64,000 nucleotides of DNA from Streptomyces sp. TLI_053 (GTDB lineage Bacteria; Actinomycetota; Actinomycetes; Streptomycetales; Streptomycetaceae), in NCBI RefSeq assembly GCF_900105395.1, contig NZ_LT629775.1, forward strand, positions 9,823,501-9,887,500, read 5' to 3'. This document shows, piece after piece, positions 43,113 through 52,484 of this stretch; the stretch's first letter is position 1; each line of letters starts with the position of its first letter. The notes under the pieces were generated by a model that made no database searches, was not told the origin of the DNA, and was given only the letters and a program-made list of their open reading frames with translations. Position numbers and translations under genes: made by a program.

Positions 43113-43565
43113 ATGCGGTCCAGCTCGATGACGAGGTCCCTCGTCAGCTTCGCCATCGTCGCCGGCATCGTCGTCGGCGGGCCGTCCGTCGCGGCCTTCG
43201 CGACGCCCGCGCCGGCCGACCGGCAGGCGGCGGGCGCGCAGGCCGGCGCACGGCTCACCACCGTCGAGAACCTCGGCCTGAACGCCTCGCAGGCCGAGTA
43301 CCTCCAGGACTGGCTGGCGAGGTACTGGGGCTACCCGGGCGAGATCAACGGCCTGTTGGACACCGAGAGCTGGAAGGCCTTCCAGCGCTTCCTCCAGACG
43401 TACTGGAGCTACACCGGTCCGATCGACGGCGCCGTCAGCACCGAGACCATCAAGGCTCTGCAGCGTCGGCTGAAGGCGGAGGAGAGCTACAACGGTCCGA
43501 TCGACGGCATCGCCGGACCGAGTACCCGGGAGGCGTTCAAGCGCTTCGCCACACCCAAGGACTGA
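43113..43565 (+). CDS. Secreted peptidoglycan-binding protein
   Basis: 150 aa, ATG 43113 with GAGGAGGAG 4 bases before it. Signal peptide SLVSFAIVAGIVVGGPSVAA. Two repeats follow of the PG_binding_1 type: LQDWLARYWGYPGEINGLLD, then TESWKAFQRFLQTYW, and LQRRLKAEESYNGPIDGIAG, then PSTREAFKRF. This fold binds cell-wall peptidoglycan. No catalytic domain is fused, so it may anchor or target another product. The next secreted gene begins 15 bases after its stop, probably one operon. Confidence 0.85.
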   Translation: MRSSSMTRSLVSFAIVAGIVVGGPSVAAFATPAPADRQAAGAQAGARLTTVENLGLNASQAEYLQDWLARYWGYPGEINGLLDTESWKAFQRFLQTYWSYTGPIDGAVSTETIKALQRRLKAEESYNGPIDGIAGPSTREAFKRFATPKD

Positions 43566-43580
43566 ACCCCGCGACGGCCC

Positions 43581-44756
43581 ATGGAGGCGGAGTTGACGGT
43601 ACGTACCATGGCGACGGTGGCCCTGACGGTGGCGGCCATGCTGCCGGTGGGCACCGCGCAGAGTGTCCGGAGCACCGTCACGGCCGACCGGGTGATGTAC
43701 CGGCTGCAGCCGCCGGAAGGCTACGCGGCGACCTGGGCTTCGCTGTTGAGCGAGAAGGGCCACGTCGTCGGTTCGGCCCGCGACGCCAGCCAGCAGAACG
43801 TTGTCGAGGTCCGGTGGGAGCCCGACGGCCGGGCCACCCCCCTCACCGGCCTGGGCAGCAAATGGGTGACGCCGAGGGCCGTCAACGACGACGGGATCAT
43901 CGGCGGCTTCGCCTCCACGCCCGACGAGAAGACGCACGCAGTGACATGGGACGCCTCCGGCACGCCCAGGCGCCTCCAGGAACCCGACGGATACCTTCAG
44001 AGCCGTGTCGAGGACATCAACAACCAGCACGTGGCGACCGGGACGCTGTCGGACCGCAGTGACGACAGCTGGGCCGCCCGCTGGGACCGCGACGGCAAGC
44101 CGACCCTCCTGGAGAAGCCGCCCGGAGCCATCCGCACCTTCGCGACCGGCATCAACGACTCCGGGGAGATCATCGGGCACGCCGTGTTCCCGCACACGAT
44201 CAGTACAGCCGCAGTGCGCTGGGACCCGAACGGCAAGGCCACGTATCTGGGCATCGGCCCGTACCCCCACATCGCGCACGCATGGGACATCAACAACCGC
44301 GGAACGGTCGTCGGCGACACCTACGAGCCGGTCACCGGCGACTCGCGGGCCGCCAGGGCGCTGCGCTGCTGCGTCTTCCGCATGATGGCGGGAGCCTCCG
44401 ACAACAGCTACGCCTACGAGGTGAACAACCGCGACGTGTTCCTCGGCCGTACCAAGATCGGTGACATCACCCAGACCGTGCGGTGGGACAGCAGCGGCGG
44501 CATGGTCGTGATGAAGCCCACCCCCGGCGAAGAGCGGCCCAGCGTGGTCGCGCTGAACGATCCGGGCCTGGCCGTCGGCTCGTCCAAGAGCCACGCCGCC
44601 GTCTGGGACACCGCAGGAAACGCAACCCACCTACCCGACGAGATTCCGGGCGGCTCGTATCGCTCCAGGGCAGACAAGATCAATAACGCCGGCCAGATCA
44701 TCGGCAACGTCGACCACTGGGAATTTCCCTACAGCAGCGCGGTCATCTGGCGCTAG
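43581..44756 (+). CDS. Secreted HAF-repeat (beta-propeller) protein
   Basis: 391 aa. The N-terminus MATVALTVAAMLPVGTAQS serves as signal peptide. The mature protein has repeats of about 45 residues centred on INxxGxIxG: VNDDGIIGGF, INDSGEIIGHA, INNRGTVVGDT, LNDPGLAVGSS, INNAGQIIGN, each followed by a W-containing strand (AVTWDASG, AVRWDPNG). This is the extracellular HAF repeat pattern, which forms beta-propellers. A CC pair occurs near residue 266. It follows the peptidoglycan-binding gene. Ligand unknown. Confidence 0.75.
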   Translation: MEAELTVRTMATVALTVAAMLPVGTAQSVRSTVTADRVMYRLQPPEGYAATWASLLSEKGHVVGSARDASQQNVVEVRWEPDGRATPLTGLGSKWVTPRAVNDDGIIGGFASTPDEKTHAVTWDASGTPRRLQEPDGYLQSRVEDINNQHVATGTLSDRSDDSWAARWDRDGKPTLLEKPPGAIRTFATGINDSGEIIGHAVFPHTISTAAVRWDPNGKATYLGIGPYPHIAHAWDINNRGTVVGDTYEPVTGDSRAARALRCCVFRMMAGASDNSYAYEVNNRDVFLGRTKIGDITQTVRWDSSGGMVVMKPTPGEERPSVVALNDPGLAVGSSKSHAAVWDTAGNATHLPDEIPGGSYRSRADKINNAGQIIGNVDHWEFPYSSAVIWR

Positions 44757-44789
44757 CCCGCCGTTTGACGTACAGCGTCGAACAGGACA

Positions 44790-44990
44790 GGCCAGGTGAT
44801 CACTCGTCCGGTGTTCCGGGACGGCGGCACGCCAACCGCGTTGAACCTGTTCCCACGATCCAAGCTTTGGCCCCGGAGAAGGTGCGGTGTCGGCGGCGGC
44901 GAGGTCCTGGTCCTCGGCGATGCCGATTGCGGCGAGCAGGTTTTGCCGCTCCTCCCACCGCCGGGCCCGGACCGCTCGGGGGAGGGCGGT
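44790..44990 (-). pseudogene. HA-domain relic 5
   Basis: Minus-strand VRARRWEERQNLLAAIGIAE and DQDLAAADTA, then LGSWEQVQRGWRAAVPEHRT. This is the middle of an HA unit (compare LEEDQRDLLSAVGIEEDLEL in relic 6) joined to a different tail. Short and diverged; it lies directly upstream of the NLR copy 2 leader. Confidence 0.45.
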
Positions 44991-45014
44991 TGCCGGGTTC
45001 GGGCGCGGCGGGCT

Positions 45015-45260
45015 GTGTGTCGGGCGTACGCTGCCGTCGGGGTGGACGGGCGGGTGACCGCCGGGGAGTTGTCGCGGGGGTGTGTGGTGGATGCGGCCGT
45101 GGTCGTGGTGACGACGGTGCCCGGCGGCCGGCCTGTGGCAGCGGAAGGCGGCGTTCTGTGCTTCGACGGGCACGACGTCGACGTTCGCGCTGCTCGTCCC
45201 GGACCCGTCCCCGTGGTCGGCGACGTCCACGGCACCGATCGGAACCGGAGGCGGTTGTGA
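45015..45260 (+). CDS. Possible small protein coupled to NLR copy 2
   Basis: 81 aa from GTG 45015 to a TGA that overlaps the GTG of the NLR gene (GTGA). Sequence MCRAYAAVGVDGRVTAGELS, CVVDAAVVVVTTVPGGRPVA, FDGHDVDVRAARPGPVPVVG. Homologous leaders precede the other two plus-strand NLR genes, but there the frame is broken. The coupling and conservation favour a real gene in this copy. The alternative is a conserved untranslated leader. No family recognised. Confidence 0.35.
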   Translation: MCRAYAAVGVDGRVTAGELSRGCVVDAAVVVVTTVPGGRPVAAEGGVLCFDGHDVDVRAARPGPVPVVGDVHGTDRNRRRL

Positions 45261-47878
45261 CTCCACCCCCTTGGCCGTGGCGCGGCCGACGCCGGAAGCC
45301 GAACGAACAGGCCGGTGTTCCCGCACCCGGCAGCCGACCGGAGGGCATCGGCACCGGCGCCGCCTCCCTGTTCGAGGGGGACGGCGCGTCGGCCTTCAGC
45401 GGGGACGGCCTCCCCGTAGCGCGGCGGGACGGTGAGGGCGACGGGCCGGTGTCGGCGGAGCGATCGGATGCTGCGGGGGCTCCGTCCTCGGTGCGGGTGG
45501 AGGTGTCGGGGGAGGGGGCTGTCGGTGCGGGGCGCGACATTACCCATTCCGCGATCGGGGCGGGCAGCCGGGTCGAGCACACCGAGGTGGACAACCGGAT
45601 CGAGAACACCACGGTCGGCCGGGACGTGGTCCAGGTCGGCCGCGACCTCACCATCAACCACACCCACCACCATCCCGCGCCGACGCCCGGGCCGGTGCGG
45701 CAGCCGGTACGGGTCGGCACCGTCCCGCCGCTCGCCTCCGCGTTCCAGCCCCGCCCGGGCCTGCAGGAGCAGATCGACCGGGCCCGGGAGCGGAACGCCA
45801 CCGTGGTCCTCACCCAGGTCCTGTCAGGCGGCGGTGGCGTCGGCAAGTCACAGCTCGCCGCCTTCTGCGTCCACCGGGCCCACACCGACGGGGTGGATGT
45901 GCTGGTGTGGGTGGACGCCGCCGAGACCTCGCAGATCATCTCGACCTATGCGCGGGCCGCTGCGAAGGCCGGCGTGCCCGGCGCGGACGGGCAGGACGCC
46001 GAACACGACGCGGCGGTGTTCCTGGACTGGCTGGCCGTCACCGACCGCAGTTGGCTGGTGGTGCTGGACGACCTCACCGACCTCGAGAACACCGCCCCGT
46101 GGTGGCCGCGGCCGCCCGCCGGCGCGAACGGGCGGGTGCTGGCCACCACCCGCCGTCGCGACGCCCTCGTCACCGGCAACGGCCGCACGATCGTCGATAT
46201 CGGCACCTACACCACCACCGAGGCCCTCACCTACCTGCACGAGCGCCTCACCGAAGCTGCCAGCTTCCACCTCTTCGACGACCGAGCCGACGACCTCGCG
46301 GAGGCACTGGGCCGACTGCCGCTGGCCCTGGCCCACGCCGCCGCCTACATGATCAACGAAGACGTCGACTGCACCACCTACCTCCGCCTGTTCACCGACC
46401 GCGCCTCCCGCCTCACCACCCTCCTGCCACCGGGCGCCGACACCGACGGCTACGGCCGCCAGGTCATTGCCTCACTCCTCGTGGCCCTCGACGCCGCCCA
46501 GCAACGCGAACCGGCCGGCCTCGCCACCCCCGCGATCCGCCTCGCCGCACACCTCGACCCCGCCGGCCACCCCGACACCCTCTGGGCCACCGACGCCGTC
46601 ACCCACTACCTCACCACCCACCGCACCCCACCACCCACCGGCACTCCCGACCCCGGACCCGTCACCCCCGACCAGGCCCGCGCCGCCCTGCGCCTGCTCC
46701 ACCACTACGCCCTCATCACCCACCACACCCACGACACCCACCGCGCGGTGCGCCTGCACGCCCTCACCGCCCGCGCCGCCCGCGAAACCACCCCACCCAC
46801 CCAACTCCCCGCCACCGTCCACGCCGCAGCCGACGCCCTCTTCGAGACCTGGCCCGAGCACGAGCACACCGCACACGAACTCACTGCCGTCCTGCGCGCC
46901 AACACCGACACCCTCGCGAACCTGGCCGGCGACCACCTCTGGCACCCCGACGGCCACCCCGTCCTGTTCACCGCAGGCAACACCCTCACCAGCGCCGGCC
47001 TGATCAGTGCCGCCGTCACTCACTGGCAGCGCCTCGCAGCCGATGCCGAACGGTTACTCGGAACCGACGCCCCCGACACCCTGACTGCCCGCAGCAACCT
47101 TGCCCTCTCCTACCGGCAAGCGGGGCACACAGGGGAGGCGATCGTGCTCGAGGAGCGGGTGCTGGCCGACCGTGAGCGGCTGCTCGATGAAGACCATCCC
47201 GACACCCTGACCGCCCGAGGCAATCTCGCGTCTTCCTACCGGCGGGCGGGGCGTACAGGTGAGGCGATCGACCTGCTGGAGCGGGTGCTGATCGATGCCG
47301 AACGGTTGCTCGGAACCGACGCCCCCGACACCCTGGCTGCCCGCGGGAACCTTGCCCTCTCCTACTGGCACGCGGGGCGCACGGGTGAGGCGATCGTGCT
47401 CGAGGAGCGGGTGCTGGCCGATGCCGAGGCGTTGTTCGGTGAGGATCATCCCGACACCCTGATCGCCCGCGGGAACCTCGCCTCCTCCTACGGGCGGGCG
47501 GGGCGCACGGGTGAGGCGATCGTGCTCGAGGAGCGGGTGCTGGCCGACCGTGAGCGGCTGCTCGGCCATGATCATCCCGACACCCTGACCGCCCGCGGGA
47601 ACCTTGCCCTCTCCTACTGGCACGCGGGACGTACGGGTGAGGCGATCGACCTGCTGGAGCGGGTGCTGGCCGACCGTGAGCGGCTCCTCGGCCATGATCA
47701 TCCCGACACCCTGACCGCTTGCGGCAACCTCGCCTCTTCCTACTGGCATGCAGGGCGTACGGGTGAGGCGACCGACCTGCTGGAGCGGGTGCTGGCCGAT
47801 GCCGAGCGGATCCTCGGCCACGACCACCCCGACACCCGAGCAGCGGCTGACCTGCTCCGGAGTTGGCGCAGTTCCTGA
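45257..47878 (+). CDS. NB-ARC/TPR NLR-like protein, copy 2
   Basis: 873 aa, GTG 45257 after GGAGGCGG. Same architecture as copy 1: MTPPPWPWRGRRRK leader; motif region TTVGRDVVQVGRDLTINHTH; NB-ARC with GGGGVGKSQLA and LVVLDDLTDLE; TTRRRDALVTGNG; helical part; six 42-aa TPR units of the type RERLLGHDHPDTLTARGNLA plus a cap ending LLRSWRSS. The NTPase part is very similar to copies 1 and 3, while the TPR units are more shuffled, as expected if TPRs determine specificity. Presumed sensor or immune switch. Confidence 0.85.
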   Translation: MTPPPWPWRGRRRKPNEQAGVPAPGSRPEGIGTGAASLFEGDGASAFSGDGLPVARRDGEGDGPVSAERSDAAGAPSSVRVEVSGEGAVGAGRDITHSAIGAGSRVEHTEVDNRIENTTVGRDVVQVGRDLTINHTHHHPAPTPGPVRQPVRVGTVPPLASAFQPRPGLQEQIDRARERNATVVLTQVLSGGGGVGKSQLAAFCVHRAHTDGVDVLVWVDAAETSQIISTYARAAAKAGVPGADGQDAEHDAAVFLDWLAVTDRSWLVVLDDLTDLENTAPWWPRPPAGANGRVLATTRRRDALVTGNGRTIVDIGTYTTTEALTYLHERLTEAASFHLFDDRADDLAEALGRLPLALAHAAAYMINEDVDCTTYLRLFTDRASRLTTLLPPGADTDGYGRQVIASLLVALDAAQQREPAGLATPAIRLAAHLDPAGHPDTLWATDAVTHYLTTHRTPPPTGTPDPGPVTPDQARAALRLLHHYALITHHTHDTHRAVRLHALTARAARETTPPTQLPATVHAAADALFETWPEHEHTAHELTAVLRANTDTLANLAGDHLWHPDGHPVLFTAGNTLTSAGLISAAVTHWQRLAADAERLLGTDAPDTLTARSNLALSYRQAGHTGEAIVLEERVLADRERLLDEDHPDTLTARGNLASSYRRAGRTGEAIDLLERVLIDAERLLGTDAPDTLAARGNLALSYWHAGRTGEAIVLEERVLADAEALFGEDHPDTLIARGNLASSYGRAGRTGEAIVLEERVLADRERLLGHDHPDTLTARGNLALSYWHAGRTGEAIDLLERVLADRERLLGHDHPDTLTACGNLASSYWHAGRTGEATDLLERVLADAERILGHDHPDTRAAADLLRSWRSS

Positions 47879-47967
47879 CGCCGCAGGACGGAGGCACCCG
47901 CCCCCGCACGGGCGGGAGCCACCGTCGCCCGGGCTACGACCGTCCTTCCCGGGCCCGTACAGGCCCG

Positions 47968-48570
47968 TTACGCCCACTCCACGCCGTGCTCGGCGAGCTG
48001 CGCGAGCTGGCCCGGCGACAGCTTTGCCCGGCGGGCCTTCTGGTTGTTCAACCAGGTGCCCAGCGCGAAGTGCGACACCACCACCCGCTCCTCACCGCCC
48101 GGCCCGGCCTCCACGGCCTCCACCGCCTCCTTGTGCGGGCGGGGCACTCGGGGATGCCGCTCCCGCTCCCGCTCCACGAACTGGGCGAGCGCGACCAGGC
48201 CCTGCTGGAACCGGTCACCGCGGGACACTGTCGGCTTCGCCTCGGCCGCCTGCTTCGCGGCCACCAGCTCGAGGTCCTCCTCGATGCCGACCGCCGACAG
48301 CAGATCCCGCTGGTCCTCCTCCAGACCCGGCCAGCCCGCCCGCTGCGCCTGCATCCAACGGCCGAGCTGCTCACCCTCGAACACCGTCTCCACCGGCAGG
48401 GTGGTCCAGTCGACGCGCCCGTCCAGGTCGAGCCACCAGGACCTGGCCACGCTCTAGGCACGCTGCCAGGTGACTGGCCACACCGGGCACCACCACGGGT
48501 CGATCGCCTCCAGCGCGCGGCGCCGCTCCGGCGCCAGCGCCCCCCTGCTCGCCCGCCGGCACCTGCGCCG
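47968..48570 (-). pseudogene. HA-domain relic 6, longest and best preserved
   Basis: ALAPERRRALEAIDPWWCPV, then WPVTWQRA, an in-frame stop (48454-48456), then a 160-residue open frame: SWWLDLDGRVDWTTLPVETV, LGRWMQAQRAGWPGLEEDQR, FQQGLVALAQFVEREREHPR-like text, WLNNQKARRAKLSPGQLAQL, ending GVEWA. It contains two HA units and no helicase core. It lies between NLR copies 2 and 3. The 160-aa frame could be expressed, but the stop and missing N-terminus argue for a relic. Confidence 0.55.
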
Positions 48571-48731
48571 CGGCCCGTAGCTCCGACAGCCACGTCCCCG
48601 TCGCATACCCGCCGGAGCGCCAGTGCGAGGTGATCCGCGACGCCGGGCACAGTGGTGGGTCGGTCTCCTACGTCGGCTCCTCACGCCGGGCCCGGACGGC
48701 GGGAGGGTGATTGGTGGGTTCGGCCGTGGCG

Positions 48732-48982
48732 GGCTGTGTGTCGGGCGTACGCTGCCGTTGGGGTGGACGGGCGGGTGACTGCCGGGAGTTGTGTCGGGAG
48801 TGCGTGGTGGATGCAGCCGTGGTCGTGGTGACGACAGAGCTCGACGTCCGACCCGTAGCAGCGGAAGGCGGCATCCCGTACTTCGACCGGCACGACGTCG
48901 ACGTTCGCGCTGCTCGTTCCGGACCCGTCACCGTCACCGTCGTCGGCGATGTCCACAGCACCGATCCGAACGGGAGGCGGTT
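48732..48982 (+). other. Leader region of NLR copy 3
   Basis: Strongly similar to 45015-45256 (for example GTCGGGCGTACGCTGCCG; CTTCGACxGGCACGACGTCG). A one-base deletion near 48790 moves the small frame, so the N-terminal part of the 81-aa frame is out of register with its C-terminal part (VVDAAVVVVTTELDVRPVAA). It still ends in a TGA that overlaps the NLR start. Confidence 0.45.
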
Positions 48983-51730
48983 GTGACCCCACCGTCCTGG
49001 TCGTGGCGCGGCCGACGCCGGAAGCCGAACGAGCAGGCCGCCGGTCCCGCACCCGGCGGCCCGCCGGAGGGCCCCGGCACCGGCAGCGCCTCTCCGGTCG
49101 AGGGGGACGGCGCGCAGGCCTCCAGCGGGGACGGCCTCCCCGCAGCGCCGCAGGACGGTGAGGGCGACGGGCCGGTGCCGGCGGAGCGATCGGATGCTGC
49201 GGGGGCTCCGTCCTCGGTGCGGGTCGATGTGTCGGGCGAGGGGGCTGTCGGTGCGGGGCGCGACGTCGCCCATTCCGCGATCGGGGCGGGCAGCCGGGTC
49301 GAGCACACCGAGGTGGACAACCGGATCGACCACAGCACCGTCCACGGCGACGTCTACCAGGCCGGGAACCTGACAGTCACCCACCACCACCCCCCGCCAC
49401 CGACCGGGCCGGTGCGGCGGCCGGTGCGGGTGGGCACGGTGCCGCCGCTCGCCTCCGCGTTCCAGTCCCGCCCGGGCCTGCAGGAGCAGATCGACCGGGC
49501 CCGGGAGCGCAACGCGACCGTGGTCCTCACCCAGGTCCTGTCAGGCGGCGGTGGCGTCGGCAAGTCACAGCTCGCCGCCTTCTGCGTCCACCGGGCCCAC
49601 ACCGACGGGGTGGATGTGCTGGTGTGGGTGGACGCCACCGAGATCACCCAGATCATCTCGACGTACGCGGAGGCTGCGGCGAAGGCCGGCGTGCCCGGCG
49701 CGGACGGGCAGGACGCGGAGCGCGACGCCGCCGCGTTCCTGGAGTGGCTGGCCGTCACCGATCGCTCCTGGCTGGTGGTGCTGGACGACCTCACCGACCT
49801 CGAGAACACCGGGCCGTGGTGGCCCCACCCGCCCGCGGGCACGAATGGGCGGGTGCTGGCCACCACCCGCCGCCGCGACGCCCTCGTCACCGGCAGCGGC
49901 CGCGCGATTGTCGACATCGGCACCTACACCACCGACGAAGCCCTCGCCTATCTTCGCGAGCGCCTCGGCGAAGCCGGCGCCGGGCATCTCCTCGACGACC
50001 GCGCCGACGACCTGATCGTGGCGCTGGGCGGGCTGCCGCTGGCGCTGGCCCACGCCGCCGCCTACATGATCAACGAGGACGCCGACTGCGCCACCTACCT
50101 CCGCCTGTTCACCGACCGCGCCTCGCGTCTGGAGACGTTGCTGCCGCCGGGTGCGGACACCGACGGCTACGGCCGTCAGGTCACCGCCTCGCTCCTCCTG
50201 GCCCTCGACGCCGCCCAGCAACGCGAACCGGTGGGCCTGGCCGTCCCAGCGATCCGTCTCGCCGCCCACCTCGACCCCGCGGGCCACCCCGACACCCTCT
50301 GGGCCACCGACGCCGCCACCGGCTACCTCACCACCCACCGCATCCCACCACCCCCCGGAACCTCCGACCCTGATCCGGTCACCGCCGGCCAGGCCCGCGC
50401 CGCCCTGCGCCTGCTCCACCACTACGCCCTCATCAACCACGACACCCACGACACCAACCGCGCGGTCCGCCTGCACGCCCTCACCGCCCGTGCCACCCGC
50501 GAAACCACCCCACCCACCCAACTCCCCGCCACCGTCCACGCCGCAGCCGACGCCCTCGCCGAGACCTGGCCCGAACACGAGCACACCGCCCGCGACCTGA
50601 CCACCGTCCTGCGCGCCAACACCGACACCCTCACCACCCACGCCGACAACCACCTCTGGCACCCCAACGGCCACCCACTCCTGTTCACCGCGGGCACCAG
50701 CCTGAACAACACCGGCCTGTTCGGCGTCGCCGTCACCCACTGGCAGAGCCTCGCAGCCGACGCCGAACGGCTCCTCGGTGGAGAGCATCCCGACACCCTG
50801 TCCGCCCGTGCGGGCCTTGCCGTCTCCTACCGGCAGGCTGGGCGTACGGGTGAGGCGACCGACTTGCAGGAGCGGGTGCTGGCCGATTGCGTGCGGCTCC
50901 TCGGTGGAGAGCATCCCGACACCCTGTCCGCCCGTGCGGGCCTTGCCGTCTCCTATTGGCAGGCTGGGCGTACGGGTGAGGCGATCGTGCTCGAGGAGCG
51001 GGTGCTGGCCGATTACGTGCGGCTCCTCGGTGGAGAGCATCCCGACACCCTGTCCGCCCGTGCGAACCTCGCCGCCTCCTACTACCAGGCTGGGCGTACG
51101 GGTGAGGCGACCGACCTGCTGGAGCGGGTGCTGGCCGACCGTGAGCGGCTACTCGGTGGAGAGCATCCCCACACCTTGTCCGCCCGTGCGGGCCTTGCCG
51201 CCTCCTATTGGCAGGCTGGGCGTACGGGTGAGGCGATCGTGCTCGAGGAGCGGGTGCTGGTCGACCGTGAGCGGCTCCTCGGTGAGGAGCATCCCGACAC
51301 CCTGTCCGCCCGTGCGAACCTCGCCGCCTCCTACTACCAGGCTGGGCGTACGGGTGAGGCGATCGACCTGGTGGAGCGGGTGCTGGCCGATTGCCTGCGA
51401 CTCCTCGGTGGAGAGCATCCCCACACCCTGACCACCCGTGCGAACCTCGCCGCCTCCTACCGGCAGGCTGGGCGTACGGGTGAGGCGATCGTGCTCGAGG
51501 AGCGGGTGCTGGTCGACCGTGAGCGGCTCCTCGGTGAGGAGCATCCCGACACCCTGTCCGCCCGTGCGAACCTCGCTGCCTCCTATTGGCAGGCTGGGCG
51601 TATGGGTGAGGCGACCGACCTGCTGGAGCGGGTGCTGGCCGACCGTGAGCGGGTGCTTGGACACGACCACCCCGACACCCGAGCGGCTGCCGACCGGCTC
51701 CGGAGCTGGCGCAACCCCCTGACGCCGTGA
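48983..51730 (+). CDS. NB-ARC/TPR NLR-like protein, copy 3
   Basis: 915 aa, GTG 48983 after GGGAGGCGG. MTPPSWSWRGRRRK leader; motif STVHGDVYQAGNLTVTHHH; NB-ARC with GGGGVGKSQLA and LVVLDDLTDLE; seven 42-aa TPR units (RLLGGEHPDTLSARAGLA type) plus a cap ending LRSWRNPLTP. The TPR DNA units are nearly identical over 126 bases (50770-51660), more so than in the other copies, which implies recent unit amplification. As with copies 1 and 2, no effector gene with the same motif is adjacent. Confidence 0.85.
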   Translation: MTPPSWSWRGRRRKPNEQAAGPAPGGPPEGPGTGSASPVEGDGAQASSGDGLPAAPQDGEGDGPVPAERSDAAGAPSSVRVDVSGEGAVGAGRDVAHSAIGAGSRVEHTEVDNRIDHSTVHGDVYQAGNLTVTHHHPPPPTGPVRRPVRVGTVPPLASAFQSRPGLQEQIDRARERNATVVLTQVLSGGGGVGKSQLAAFCVHRAHTDGVDVLVWVDATEITQIISTYAEAAAKAGVPGADGQDAERDAAAFLEWLAVTDRSWLVVLDDLTDLENTGPWWPHPPAGTNGRVLATTRRRDALVTGSGRAIVDIGTYTTDEALAYLRERLGEAGAGHLLDDRADDLIVALGGLPLALAHAAAYMINEDADCATYLRLFTDRASRLETLLPPGADTDGYGRQVTASLLLALDAAQQREPVGLAVPAIRLAAHLDPAGHPDTLWATDAATGYLTTHRIPPPPGTSDPDPVTAGQARAALRLLHHYALINHDTHDTNRAVRLHALTARATRETTPPTQLPATVHAAADALAETWPEHEHTARDLTTVLRANTDTLTTHADNHLWHPNGHPLLFTAGTSLNNTGLFGVAVTHWQSLAADAERLLGGEHPDTLSARAGLAVSYRQAGRTGEATDLQERVLADCVRLLGGEHPDTLSARAGLAVSYWQAGRTGEAIVLEERVLADYVRLLGGEHPDTLSARANLAASYYQAGRTGEATDLLERVLADRERLLGGEHPHTLSARAGLAASYWQAGRTGEAIVLEERVLVDRERLLGEEHPDTLSARANLAASYYQAGRTGEAIDLVERVLADCLRLLGGEHPHTLTTRANLAASYRQAGRTGEAIVLEERVLVDRERLLGEEHPDTLSARANLAASYWQAGRMGEATDLLERVLADRERVLGHDHPDTRAAADRLRSWRNPLTP

Positions 51731-52484
51731 CGACTGTGTGGCCTCAGTGGATCTGAAACGCAGTGGGGCTCTTGATGGCCTCTGAACTGGTCTGTTTCAC
51801 AAGCTGAGAGATCAGGTAGGCGTGCCGTAACAGGGTGCTGGCCTGGTTTTTTGATGGATGGTGCGTCAGGGAGTACTCAGAGCAGGGCATCTGAGCTGCA
51901 GTGTTTCAGGAGCTGCAACTACGTTCCAAGGCTTATGAGAACGCCATCAGAGGCTTTGGCTGTTGGGGCTGTCAGTCAGCCTATCGGTGAGGGGGCGGGT
52001 GTCAGAGCGGTACCGGCCGGGTGGTTCTGCCTGGGTTTCTGTTGGCGCTGGTGCTGCCAAGGAGTCGGGACTGCAGGAGGCGTGGCCTTGGTGGTTGCAT
52101 GTGCCCAGGGCTTGCTTGACCAAGGCCACCGCGCACTGTCGGGTGGGGCGCGGCCGGGGCTGCGCTGGCGACAGTAGGGGAGGAAGTCACTCCCGGGCGC
52201 TCATGTGGAACGTATGGAGAAGGCCCCGGGGACGACTGTCTCCGTCTCCGGAGGCCTGCCCATGTCCACGGGCAGGCCGGACCCTGCGGACTGGTGTCTG
52301 TGTGGCCGGCATGTGAGCGGGCTGCGATGTCCGCTTCTATGACCCGCAGTGAGTGCTGCCGCTGCTTCCGGTTGTTCAAGCTCCGGGAGTGGAGCGGACT
52401 GTGTGCTGCGGTCACGGTCCGCTGGTCGGTGGTACCTCGAAGACCGACCAGCGGTTGGGCGGGTGAGGGCCGGGCGCGTGGGGG
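51731..52484. other. Lower-GC stretch between NLR copy 3 and the Tn7-like module
   Basis: 754 bases, noticeably less GC-rich than the surroundings (for example 51740-52010), with no supported gene. Two similar elements, TGTTTCACAAGCTG near 51797 and TGTTTCAGGAGCTG near 51900, recur here. Its position downstream of the transposition operon fits a transposon end, but no matching sequence was found at the other side. The GTCAAGATCAT repeat is absent. Confidence 0.4.
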
